In this document: in pieces, positions 26,637 to 34,183 of the stretch
Position numbering within the stretch: position 1 is the first letter of the stretch
Layout of the letters: each line of letters opens with the position of its first letter
Assembly: GCA_033794685.1 (NCBI GenBank)
Contig: JARAYZ010000006.1
Source of the DNA: Lentzea sp033794685
GTDB taxonomy: Bacteria > Actinomycetota > Actinomycetes > Mycobacteriales > Pseudonocardiaceae
Direction: 5' to 3' (one strand)
Length of the DNA stretch: 64,000 bases
The notes under the pieces: generated by a model
Database searches by the model: none
Told to the model about the DNA's origin: nothing
What the model saw: only the letters and a program-made list of their open reading frames with translations
Translations under genes and position numbers: made by a program

Positions 26637-27842
26637 ATGAAGAAATCCGACAGTCCACTGTGGAGCCTTGGAGCGGCCACCGTGGCGCTGGCGACGGCGT
26701 TCACCGTCGTCGCCTGCGGGTCGAACGCCGGCAACGGCGCGGCGCCCGTCCCGCCCGGTCCGCACAACGCGCACGCGGGCCAGCCGCCGGCTCCGCCGCA
26801 GCCGCTGCGCGCCGGCGAACGGTTCCTCGACCTGAAGATGGCCGAGGCCTACACGCCCGCTCCGCCGGAGGGCGGCGGCACGGACGAGTACCGGTGCCAG
26901 GTGATCGATCCGGGCCTGACCAAGGCGGAGTTCCTGACAGGGACCCAGGTCACGCCGGAGAACGTCGCCCTTGCGCACCACGCCATCGTGTACGTGGTGC
27001 CGCCGGGCGGGGCCGCCGCGGTGCGCGAGCAGGACGCGAAGACCCCCGGCCTCGGCTGGCAGTGCTTCGGCGGGACCGGTGTGAAAGGCGCCGAAGTGGA
27101 AGAGGGGGAAGCGTCCTGGGTGGACACCTGGGCGCCGGGCGCCTCGGAAACGCTGTTCTCCCAGGACGTCGGCTTCAAGTTGGAACCGGGCAGCCTGATC
27201 GTTCTCCAGATGCACTACAACCTGCTCGCGACCGACGGCAAGCCGGCCGGGTCCGACCGCTCGGCGGTGCGGCTGCGACTGACGGACGGCACTCCGCAGA
27301 CCCGGGAACTCGACACGATGCCGCTCGACGCGCCGACCGACCTGCCCTGCGCGGCCGACGAGTCTGGTCCGCTCTGTGACCGGGCGGCCTCGATCGCGGA
27401 CGTGACGAAGCGGTTCGGGCAGGAGGTCGGCGCCACCGCGGACGAACAGCTGGAGGAGTGCGGCCAGAGCGCGCCGAAGCCCGGTGACACCCAGACCTGC
27501 GACCACAAGGTGGAGGAGCCGATGACGCTCTTCGCCGGTTTCGGCCACATGCACCTGCTCGGGCGGGCCATCAAGGTCGAACTCAACCCGGGCACACCGA
27601 ACGCCAAGGTCGTGCTGGACGTGCCGCAGTTCGACTTCGACAACCAGCGGCTGCTGAAGCTGCCGGAGCCGGCGGAGATCGGTCCGGGGGACACGCTGCG
27701 GGTGACCTGCACGCACGACGCGGGGCTGCGCAAACGGTTGTCGCAGTTGAGCAAGCTGCCGCCGCGCTACGTGGTGTGGGGTGACGGCACCAGCGACGAG
27801 ATGTGCACGGGCATCATGACCGTCTCCCCCCACAAGTCCTGA
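26637..27842 (+). CDS. Lipoprotein resembling copper type II monooxygenases
   Basis: 401 aa from the ATG at 26637; an earlier ATG (26598) is possible and neither has a strong ribosome site. The signal peptide ends in the lipobox TVVAC. The mature protein carries the His-rich segments of the PHM/DBM-type two-domain copper fold: ALAHHAIVYVVPP near residue 115, LQMHYNLL near 190 and GFGHMHLLGRAIKVELNPG near 303 (the HxH pair). This suggests a membrane-anchored, cell-surface copper protein, possibly an oxidase or monooxygenase. It is followed after 1 bp by the DoxX-Rieske gene, so the two likely share a redox role. Confidence 0.75.
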   Translation: MKKSDSPLWSLGAATVALATAFTVVACGSNAGNGAAPVPPGPHNAHAGQPPAPPQPLRAGERFLDLKMAEAYTPAPPEGGGTDEYRCQVIDPGLTKAEFLTGTQVTPENVALAHHAIVYVVPPGGAAAVREQDAKTPGLGWQCFGGTGVKGAEVEEGEASWVDTWAPGASETLFSQDVGFKLEPGSLIVLQMHYNLLATDGKPAGSDRSAVRLRLTDGTPQTRELDTMPLDAPTDLPCAADESGPLCDRAASIADVTKRFGQEVGATADEQLEECGQSAPKPGDTQTCDHKVEEPMTLFAGFGHMHLLGRAIKVELNPGTPNAKVVLDVPQFDFDNQRLLKLPEPAEIGPGDTLRVTCTHDAGLRKRLSQLSKLPPRYVVWGDGTSDEMCTGIMTVSPHKS

Positions 27843-27843
27843 C

Positions 27844-28797
27844 ATGACCTGGTTGCGTTGGGACTCCCCGAGGCGTTCTCCGGTCTGGATGTTGCTGCCG
27901 CTGCGTGCTTTTCTCGGCGGCACCTTCGTCTACGCCGGTCTCTCCAAGCTCCTCGACCCGCACTACTTGGACGACACCTCGCCACTCGGTGTCCACGCGC
28001 AGATGGTGAACGCCGCCGCGACCTCCCCGATCGGCCCGCTGGTCTCGCTGGCCGCCGACCACGCGACCGTCGCCGGGCCGGCGATCGCCTTCGGGGAGAT
28101 CGCGGTGGGGCTCGCCACCCTGCTCGGGCTGTTCACCCGGCTCGGCGCGCTCGGCGGTGTCCTCCTCTCGCTCGGCTTCTTCCTGACGGTGAGCTGGACG
28201 ACTCGGCCGTACTACGTGGGGGCCGACATCGTGTTCGCCTTCGCCTGGACTCCGTTGCTGATCGCGGGCGACGCCGGGGTGTTGTCACTGAGCGCCCGGC
28301 TGCGCGCGAAGGTGCGGCACGGGCTCGGCCTGCCGGCGCACCCCACGCCGGAGGAGGACGAGGCGGTGCGGGACGACGTCGAGCGGCGCACCGTGCTGCG
28401 GAGCGGTCTGATCGCGGGGGCGGCGACCGCCGCCGGAGTCACCGCAGGCAGCGTGCTGGCGTTCACCCGGCGCCCTGCCGGCTCGCCCGCGGACACGGTG
28501 AGCCACGGCCCGGTGATCGCCGCGGTCGACGACGTCGTCGTCGGCTCGTCGACGAGCTTCACGATGCCGGACGGGACGCCCGCCCATCTCCTGCGCCCGG
28601 CGACGGACACCTTCCTGGCGTTCAACGCCACCTGCAGTCATCAGGGCTGCCCGGTCTCCTACGTCGGCCCTGGATTCCGGTGTCCCTGCCACGGCGCCAC
28701 CTACGACGGGAACGGACAGGTGACCGGCGGGCCGGCACCCGCACCGCTGGTCAAGATCCCGGTCGAGGTCGTCGCGGGGCAGGTCGTGCTCGCCTGA
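27844..28797 (+). CDS. DoxX-Rieske fusion membrane protein
   Basis: 317 aa. Residues 15-140 are a four-helix DoxX/DoxD-like membrane domain (LRAFLGGTFVYAGLSKLLDP, TRPYYVGADIVFAFAWTPLL). A further hydrophobic stretch lies near 200-220 (SGLIAGAATAAGVTAGSVLA). The C-terminal Rieske domain has both ligand loops: CSHQGC near 264 and CPCHGATYDGNG near 283. It probably passes electrons between the quinone pool and an extracytoplasmic partner, here perhaps the copper lipoprotein encoded 1 bp upstream. DoxD subunits belong to thiosulfate:quinone oxidoreductases in archaea; the Rieske fusion is not part of that enzyme. Confidence 0.85.
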   Translation: MTWLRWDSPRRSPVWMLLPLRAFLGGTFVYAGLSKLLDPHYLDDTSPLGVHAQMVNAAATSPIGPLVSLAADHATVAGPAIAFGEIAVGLATLLGLFTRLGALGGVLLSLGFFLTVSWTTRPYYVGADIVFAFAWTPLLIAGDAGVLSLSARLRAKVRHGLGLPAHPTPEEDEAVRDDVERRTVLRSGLIAGAATAAGVTAGSVLAFTRRPAGSPADTVSHGPVIAAVDDVVVGSSTSFTMPDGTPAHLLRPATDTFLAFNATCSHQGCPVSYVGPGFRCPCHGATYDGNGQVTGGPAPAPLVKIPVEVVAGQVVLA

Positions 28798-28808
28798 TCT
28801 TCGGAGCG

Positions 28809-29474
28809 CTAGATCGGCCTGGTGAGTCTCAGGTCGTAGGCGAGGATGACGGCCTGGATCCGGTCCCGTGCCCCGATCTTGGCGAGGACCCGCCCGACGT
28901 GGGTCTTCACCGTCGACTCCGACAGCGTGAACCGTCGCGCGATCTCGCCGTTGGTGAGGCCGTGGCCGATGGCGACGAGGATCTCGCGCTCGCGGACGGT
29001 CAGGGAGTCCCACCGGGGATCCTTCCGCACGGGCCCGCAGAGGTCGTCGTCGAGCCGGTCGGCGACCGTGTCGAGCAGCCGCCGGGTCAGCGCCGGCGCG
29101 ATCACCGCGTCCCCGGCGGCGACGGCCCGGATGCCGGCGAGCAACTCCTCCGGGCGGGTGTCCTCGAGCAGGAAACCGCTTGCCCCGGCCCGCAGCACGG
29201 CGAACGCGTACCGGTCCACGTCGAACGTCGTCAGCACTAGGATTCGCGAACGCCCGCCGGCGGCGACGATGCGCCGGGTGGCCTCGATCCCGTCGACGCC
29301 CGGCCCGCGGAGGTCCATCAGCACCACGTCGGGACGCAACTCGGTGGTCCGCCGAACGGCCTCGGCGCCGCTCTCGGCTTCGCCGACGATCTCGGTGTCG
29401 GGGGCGCTCTCCAGCAGCATGCGAAACCCGAAGCGCTGCAGCGGGTGGGCGTCCACCACGAGCACAGAGATCAT
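28809..29474 (-). CDS. NarL/LuxR-type response regulator with an atypical receiver
   Basis: 221 aa. The N-terminal receiver keeps the phospho-acceptor Asp54 (VVLMDLRGPG) but has VDAH instead of the usual VDDH (Ala9), and GFLLEDT where the family has GYLLKD, so the conserved Lys is Glu104. The C-terminal LuxR helix-turn-helix is intact (LTVREREILVAIGHGLTN, FTLSESTVKTHVGRVLAKIG). No kinase gene is adjacent. It may be phosphorylation-independent or respond to another signal. It is convergent with the DoxX-Rieske gene (11 bp apart). Confidence 0.9.
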   Translation of the reverse strand: MISVLVVDAHPLQRFGFRMLLESAPDTEIVGEAESGAEAVRRTTELRPDVVLMDLRGPGVDGIEATRRIVAAGGRSRILVLTTFDVDRYAFAVLRAGASGFLLEDTRPEELLAGIRAVAAGDAVIAPALTRRLLDTVADRLDDDLCGPVRKDPRWDSLTVREREILVAIGHGLTNGEIARRFTLSESTVKTHVGRVLAKIGARDRIQAVILAYDLRLTRPI

Positions 29475-29525
29475 GAGCGGCTGCCTTTCGGCGAGGCCGA
29501 GTCCGCGTCGCCCGGCGATGCCTGA

Positions 29526-29562
29526 TTCATACCGAGCGGACCTGAGACGATCGTTAAAACGG
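29526..29562 (-). promoter_or_regulatory. Conserved promoter element upstream of the NarL-type regulator
   Basis: Second copy of the element at 26509-26545, in the same orientation and about 52-56 bp upstream of the regulator start. Shared blocks on the minus strand are TTAACG, TCTCAG and CGCTCGGTA. The regulator itself is a candidate binder, which would make it autoregulated and link it to the MMPL/copper-protein promoter. Confidence 0.55.
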
Positions 29563-29617
29563 TGCTCAGGCCGATGGGCCGCTGGTGCGGGTTCGTAGTC
29601 GGCCTCCGAGGAGTGTT

Positions 29618-29638
29618 GTGTTCCAGATATGCGAACAC
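29618..29638. promoter_or_regulatory. IclR-type palindrome, downstream copy
   Basis: Perfect 6-bp arms GTGTTC and GAACAC around 9 bp. It lies 5 bp beyond the IclR stop and matches the site in the IclR promoter region at 17 of 21 positions, including part of the spacer, followed by TTG in both. It may serve the NarL-type regulator promoter or looping. No T-run follows, so I do not read it as a terminator. Confidence 0.5.
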
Positions 29639-29643
29639 TTGCC

Positions 29644-30468
29644 CTAGGAGCGGAATCCCAGCTGCTCGGAGATCTCCGTGGCCGTCCGCCGCAGGGGCAC
29701 CTCCAGCCGCTGGACCACGGAGTCGACCGAGGTCGACCACGTCACGTGCACCGCGATGTTGATCGCCGCCACCACCAGCCCGGTCCTGTCGCGCACGGGC
29801 GCGGCGATCGAGCGCAGGCCGGGCGCCAGCTCCTCGTCGTTGACCGCGATGCCGGTCTGGCGGACCTTCGCCAGTGCTGTCCGCAGTTGCTCGCGGGCCG
29901 TGATGGTCTTCGGGCCACGGCGGGCCAGGTCGACGCTTTCGAGCAGGACGCGCAGCTCAGCCGGTTCGCGGTGGGCGAGCAGCACCTTGCCCATCGAGGT
30001 GCAGTACGCCGGCAGGCGGGAGCCGACGTGCAGGTTCAGGTCCACGGCGAACCCCGCCGGGCGGCGGCTGCGGCGGCGTTCGACGTAGACGATGTCCGAG
30101 CGGTCCAGGACCGCCATGCTGCAGGCGTAGCCGGTCTCGTCGGACAGCGCCTGCAAGGGTGCCGCCGCGACGCGGGTCACCTCCATCGAGCTCAGTGCGG
30201 CGAAGCCCAGGTCGATCACCCGCGGGCCGAGCGAGTACTTGCGGGTGTCCGGGTCCTGCTGGACGTAGCCGAGCTTGGCCAGCGTCGCGACGTAGCGGTG
30301 CGTGGTGCTGCGGTTGAGGTCGACCGCCCTGGCCATGTCCGCGATGCCGAGCACCGGGGTGCTCTCGGTGAACGCGGACAGGATGGTCAGGCCGCGTTCG
30401 AGCGACTGGGAGAACGAGCCGCTGGGGGCCGCGTCGTCGGCCGGTTCGGGCTTGTCACGAGAAGCCAT
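29644..30468 (-). CDS. IclR-family transcriptional regulator
   Basis: I start at 30468 (MASRDKPEP), giving 274 aa; an ATG 27 bp upstream also lacks a ribosome site. The N-terminal winged helix (SQSLERGLTILSAF, DLNRSTTHRYVATL) is followed by an IclR effector domain (AYCTSMGKVLLAH, PGLRSIAAPVRD). It is divergent from the ABC transporter/aldehyde dehydrogenase operon, whose substrate it probably senses. IclR proteins commonly control uptake and oxidation of aromatic or small organic acids. Confidence 0.92.
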   Translation of the reverse strand: MASRDKPEPADDAAPSGSFSQSLERGLTILSAFTESTPVLGIADMARAVDLNRSTTHRYVATLAKLGYVQQDPDTRKYSLGPRVIDLGFAALSSMEVTRVAAAPLQALSDETGYACSMAVLDRSDIVYVERRRSRRPAGFAVDLNLHVGSRLPAYCTSMGKVLLAHREPAELRVLLESVDLARRGPKTITAREQLRTALAKVRQTGIAVNDEELAPGLRSIAAPVRDRTGLVVAAINIAVHVTWSTSVDSVVQRLEVPLRRTATEISEQLGFRS

Positions 30469-30475
30469 AGCTGTC

Positions 30476-30504
30476 AGTTTACTGTGGTGTTTCATTTATT
30501 CGAA
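30476..30504 (-). promoter_or_regulatory. Putative IclR promoter (leaderless)
   Basis: On the minus strand TAAACT (30476-30481) is a TAnnnT-type -10 with TTCGAA (30499-30504) 17 bp upstream as a weak -35. The start codon at 30468 would be at or next to the transcription start, which explains the missing ribosome site. The promoter overlaps the 30487-30507 palindrome, consistent with autorepression. Confidence 0.4.
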
Positions 30505-30507
30505 CAC
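30487..30507. promoter_or_regulatory. IclR-type palindrome in the divergent control region
   Basis: GTGTT-N11-AACAC with partial symmetry inside; it lies between the divergent IclR and transporter starts. It matches the copy at 29618-29638 at 17 of 21 positions, strongly suggesting a real regulator site. Confidence 0.55.
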
Positions 30508-30511
30508 TTGA

Positions 30512-30541
30512 TTGACCGTTGGGACAGTCTGTCCCTACCTT
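30512..30541 (+). promoter_or_regulatory. Putative transporter-operon promoter with a palindrome in its spacer
   Basis: TTGACC (30512-30517), an 18-bp spacer and TACCTT (30536-30541) fit a vegetative-type promoter. The spacer contains the perfect 15-bp palindrome GGGACAGTCTGTCCC (30521-30535). A repressor bound there would block RNA polymerase. Its sequence is unlike the IclR-type site, so a second regulator is implied. Confidence 0.5.
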
Positions 30542-30574
30542 CCTCCGCACCATCTGACCTCGCGGAGGCACCCC

Positions 30575-31876
30575 ATGAGCAGTTCCCCCGGCCCGGCAGG
30601 GCTTTCCCGGCGCAGCGTCCTCGGAGCGATGGCGCTCGCCCCGCTGCTCGGCGCCTGCGGCGGGCTGGGCAGCGGTCCGAGCGGCGGCGGTTCGGTCCTC
30701 AAGATCGGGTTCGTCAGTCCCCGCACGGGTGGTGCGGCGAGCTTCGGCGAGCCGGACGAGTACGTGCTCTCGCTGGCGCGCAAGGCGTTCGAGAAGGGCC
30801 TGACGATCGGCGACACGACCTACGAGGTGCAGGTGCTCGACCGCGACGGCCAGTCCAACCCGCAGCGGGGCGCCCAGGTCGCGAACGAGCTGATCAACGG
30901 CGACGGCATCGATCTCATGCTCACCACCTCGACGCCGGAGACGGTCAACCCGGTGTCGGACGCGTGCGAGGCCGCCGGTGTGCCGTGCGTGTCGACCGTC
31001 GTGCCTTGGCAGGCCTGGTACTTCGGCCGCGGCGCCAAGCCCGGGGAGAAGCAGGCGTTCCAGTACGCCTACCACTTCTGCTTCGGCGTCGAGCAGTTCC
31101 GCAACGCCTACACGACCATGTGGCCGCAGGTGCCGACGAACAAGAAGGTCGGCGTCATGTGGCCCAACGACTCCGACGGCAACGCGATCCGCCAGTCGCT
31201 CGGCCCGCAGCTCACCGAGGCCGGCTACACGATCGTCGACCCCGGCGCGTACACCAACGGCACCAACGACTTCTCCGCCCAGATCGCCCGGTTCAAGGCC
31301 GAGGGCGTCGAGATCATCAACACCTTCCCGCTGCCGCCCGACTTCGCCACGTTCTGGCGCCAGGCGACCCAGCAGGGCCTCAAGCCGAAGATCATCCAGG
31401 TCGCGAAGACCGGCCTGTTCCCGTCCCAGGTCGAGGCGCTCGGCGACCTCGGCATCGGGATCGGCGGCGGCGCCTACTGGGCGCCGGTCTACCCGTACAC
31501 GTCCTCGCTCACGAACGTCTCGTCGAAGGACCTCGCGTCCGGCTACGAGAGCGCGTCGAACAAGCAGTGGAACCAGCAACTCGGCCCGAGTCTCGCGCTG
31601 TTCGACGTCGCAGCCGCCGCGCTGACGGCCTCCAACGCACCGAAGGACCGCACGGCCGTCGCGAAGGCGATCAGCACGCTGGACGTGCAGACGCCGGTCG
31701 GCCGCCTGCAGTGGGGCAAGGGTCCCAACGCGAACGTCGTCGTCGCGCCGATTCTCGGTGGCCAGTGGGTCGCGGCCGAGCCCGGCAGCAAGTACAAGGT
31801 CGACTTCGTGGTCTGCGAGAACTCCAGCGACCCGAACGTGCCGGTCGCCGCCCAGCTCAAGGCCTACGGCGCATGA
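30575..31876 (+). CDS. Branched-chain-type ABC transporter substrate-binding lipoprotein
   Basis: The ATG at 30575 has GGAGG seven bases upstream; 433 aa. The signal SRRSVLGAMALAPLLGAC combines a twin-Arg with a lipobox. The mature part is a type 1 periplasmic-binding fold of the LivK/AmiC kind (LKIGFVSPRTGGAASFGE, VLDRDGQSNPQRGAQVANEL). The LivK class imports amino acids, short amides, urea or aromatic acids; the aldehyde dehydrogenase in this operon suggests an aromatic or aldehyde-yielding compound. First gene of six overlapping ones. Confidence 0.9.
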   Translation: MSSSPGPAGLSRRSVLGAMALAPLLGACGGLGSGPSGGGSVLKIGFVSPRTGGAASFGEPDEYVLSLARKAFEKGLTIGDTTYEVQVLDRDGQSNPQRGAQVANELINGDGIDLMLTTSTPETVNPVSDACEAAGVPCVSTVVPWQAWYFGRGAKPGEKQAFQYAYHFCFGVEQFRNAYTTMWPQVPTNKKVGVMWPNDSDGNAIRQSLGPQLTEAGYTIVDPGAYTNGTNDFSAQIARFKAEGVEIINTFPLPPDFATFWRQATQQGLKPKIIQVAKTGLFPSQVEALGDLGIGIGGGAYWAPVYPYTSSLTNVSSKDLASGYESASNKQWNQQLGPSLALFDVAAAALTASNAPKDRTAVAKAISTLDVQTPVGRLQWGKGPNANVVVAPILGGQWVAAEPGSKYKVDFVVCENSSDPNVPVAAQLKAYGA

Positions 31877-32598
31877 GCGCCACGCTCACCGGCGAGGGCC
31901 TCTCGCAGCGGTTCGGCGCGGTACAGGTGCTGCACGACGTCGACTTCACCGTCGGCCAGGACGAGGCGGTCGGCATCGTCGGCCCGAACGGCGCCGGCAA
32001 GACCACGCTGCTCAACGTCCTCACCGGCACGCTCCGGCCGTCCGCGGGCACGATCAGCCTGGACGGCGAGGACGTCACGAAGCTCCCGCCCGAACGCCGC
32101 TGCCGTCTCGGCATCGGCCGCGCCTTCCAGGTCCCCCGGCCGTTCGGCGGCATGACGGTCCTGGAGAACGTGCTGGTCGGCGCCACCTACGGCGCGGGCC
32201 TCAAGCAGTCGCGGGCCTACGAACGCTGCGTCGAGGTGCTGGACCTGTGCGGCCTCGTCGATCTCGCGAACCGCCGCGCGGACAACCTGGGCCTGTTGCA
32301 CCGCAAGCGCCTCGAACTGGCCCGCGCCCTCGCTACCGGGCCGCGGGTGGTGCTCCTGGACGAGATCGGCGGCGGCCTCACCGACGCCGAGGCGGCCGAA
32401 CTCGTCACCACGATCAAGGAGATCCGCGGGCAGGGCATCGGCATCGTGTGGATCGAGCACATCGTGCACGTGCTGGTGCAGGTCGTGGACCGGTTGGTGT
32501 GCATGGCGAACGGCCGGGTGATCGCGGACGGGCCGCCGCACGACGTGCTCAACGACGCCACCGTCATCGACGCCTATCTCGGCAAGGCGGCGTCATGA
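31873..32598 (+). CDS. ABC transporter ATPase (LivG type)
   Basis: 241 aa; the ATG overlaps the upstream stop (ATGA). Walker A GPNGAGKTT and Walker B VVLLDEIGGGL are present, and the H-loop is WIEHIVH. The signature region reads NLGLLHRKRLELARAL, departing from the LSGGQ consensus (NLGLLHRKR), which is tolerated in LivG-like subunits. It energises uptake together with the LivF-type partner. Confidence 0.92.
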   Translation: MSATLTGEGLSQRFGAVQVLHDVDFTVGQDEAVGIVGPNGAGKTTLLNVLTGTLRPSAGTISLDGEDVTKLPPERRCRLGIGRAFQVPRPFGGMTVLENVLVGATYGAGLKQSRAYERCVEVLDLCGLVDLANRRADNLGLLHRKRLELARALATGPRVVLLDEIGGGLTDAEAAELVTTIKEIRGQGIGIVWIEHIVHVLVQVVDRLVCMANGRVIADGPPHDVLNDATVIDAYLGKAAS

Positions 32599-33308
32599 CC
32601 CTGTTGCAGGTCAACGAACTCACCGCGAGGCACGGCCTGCTCGAAGCCGTGCGCGGTGTGTCGTTCGACATCAACGAAGGTGAGATCCTCGCGATCGTCG
32701 GCGCGAACGGCGCCGGGAAGTCCACGATGCTGCGCACGATCGCGGGCGCGCACACGGCGGCCGCGGGCAGGATCTCGTTCGAAGGCAACGACATCACGGA
32801 CCTGCCGGCGCACGAACGGGTCCGGGCGGGCATCGCGCTCGTGCCGGAGGGCCGCAAGCTGTTCGGCGAGATGACCGTCGAGGAGAACCTGCTGGTAGCG
32901 GGGCGGAGAGCCCGTCCAGGCCCTTGGAGCCTCGACACCGTGCTCGCCGCGTTCCCGATGCTCGAGGACCTCAGGCACCGGCGGGCGGGCGCGTTGTCCG
33001 GCGGCCAGCAGCAGGCCACCTCGATCGCGCGGGCGATGATGACCAACCCGCGGCTGCTGCTGATCGACGAGGTGTCGCTGGGGCTCGCCCCGGTCGCCGT
33101 CGACGGCGTCTACGAGTCCGTGAAAGCACTGCACGACCAGGGAACCACCGTGGTGATCGTGGAGCAGGACCTGGGCCGCGCTCTGTCGACCGCGGACAGG
33201 GTCGTGTGTGTCCTGGAAGGACGCATCGTGCTCGACGCACCCACGCGAGCGATCACCCGCGACCAGGTGACCGACGCCTACTTCGGCCTCGGGGCGAGGA
33301 CGTCATGA
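32595..33308 (+). CDS. ABC transporter ATPase (LivF type)
   Basis: 237 aa; ATGA overlap with the upstream gene. Walker A GANGAGKST, the LivF-typical LVPEGRKLFGEMTVEENL, signature LSGGQQQ, Walker B LLLIDEVSLGLAP and H-loop VEQD, all intact. Confidence 0.94.
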   Translation: MTLLQVNELTARHGLLEAVRGVSFDINEGEILAIVGANGAGKSTMLRTIAGAHTAAAGRISFEGNDITDLPAHERVRAGIALVPEGRKLFGEMTVEENLLVAGRRARPGPWSLDTVLAAFPMLEDLRHRRAGALSGGQQQATSIARAMMTNPRLLLIDEVSLGLAPVAVDGVYESVKALHDQGTTVVIVEQDLGRALSTADRVVCVLEGRIVLDAPTRAITRDQVTDAYFGLGARTS

Positions 33309-34183
33309 CGATCGTGAACGCCGTCGTCCAGGGCCTGATGCTGGGCGGTCTCTACGCGCTGTTCGCCTGCGGCCTCTCGCTGCTGTTCGGCGTCATGCGC
33401 ATCATCAACCTCGCCCACGGCGACATCGCGGTGCTCGGCGCGTTCCTGGTGTGGACGATCTCCACCCAGACCGGCATGTCACCGTTTCTCGCGGTGCTGC
33501 TCGCACTGCCGGTGATGCTCGTCGTCGGCTACCTGCTGCAACGCACCGTGCTCGCCCGCAGTCTCAAGGGCGGCGCGCTCGTGCCGTTGCTGACGACGTT
33601 CGGCCTGAGCATCGTCATCCAGAACGCGCTGCTGCAGACGTACTCACCGGACGTGCGGTCGCTCGGCGGCGCGGCCGGGTCCATCGCCACCGGTAGCTGG
33701 CAGCTGTCCGATCAGCTGTCGGTCTCGCACATCGGCGTGCTCACGTTGCTCACCGCCGTCGTGCTGCTCGGCGGCCTGCAACTGCTGCTGCGCCGCACGC
33801 CGTTCGGCCGCGAAATGCGCGCCACCGCACAGGATCCGGACACCGCGGCGCTCGTCGGCATCCCCTCGTCGTCCGTCTACGCGAAGGCGACGGCGATCGC
33901 GGTGGCCACGGCGACGCTCGCGGGCGCGTTCCTCGCCGTCCACTCCACGTTCGAGGCGGCGAGCGGCCCGACCCAGCTGATCTTCGCGTTCGAGGCCGTG
34001 ATCATCGGCGGGCTCGGCTCGTTGTGGGGCACGCTGACCGGCGGCATCGCCCTCGGCATCGCGCAGACCGTCGGCGCGACCATCGACCCCCAGTACTCGA
34101 TCCTCGCCGGACACCTGCTGTTCCTGCTCGTGCTGGCCGGACCGCGCGGACGCTCGCTGCTCACCAGGAAGGCCACGACATGA
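33305..34183 (+). CDS. ABC transporter permease (LivH type)
   Basis: 292 aa, ATGA overlap. Hydrophobic throughout, with the family marker LFGVMRIINLAHGDIAVLGAF near the N-terminus and AFEAVIIGGLGSLWG toward the C-terminus. Forms the translocation channel with the LivM-type permease. Confidence 0.94.
   Translation: MTIVNAVVQGLMLGGLYALFACGLSLLFGVMRIINLAHGDIAVLGAFLVWTISTQTGMSPFLAVLLALPVMLVVGYLLQRTVLARSLKGGALVPLLTTFGLSIVIQNALLQTYSPDVRSLGGAAGSIATGSWQLSDQLSVSHIGVLTLLTAVVLLGGLQLLLRRTPFGREMRATAQDPDTAALVGIPSSSVYAKATAIAVATATLAGAFLAVHSTFEAASGPTQLIFAFEAVIIGGLGSLWGTLTGGIALGIAQTVGATIDPQYSILAGHLLFLLVLAGPRGRSLLTRKATT

Noticed and set aside
29618..29638. Palindrome after iclR read as a terminator
   Set aside because: The stem is only 6 bp, the loop 9 nt, no T-run follows, and it matches the promoter-side site in spacer bases as well, which favours an operator.
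30487..30507. Tandem repeats or a CRISPR-like array around iclR
   Set aside because: Only two copies about 870 bp apart with a gene between; no spacer structure and no cas genes anywhere in the window.
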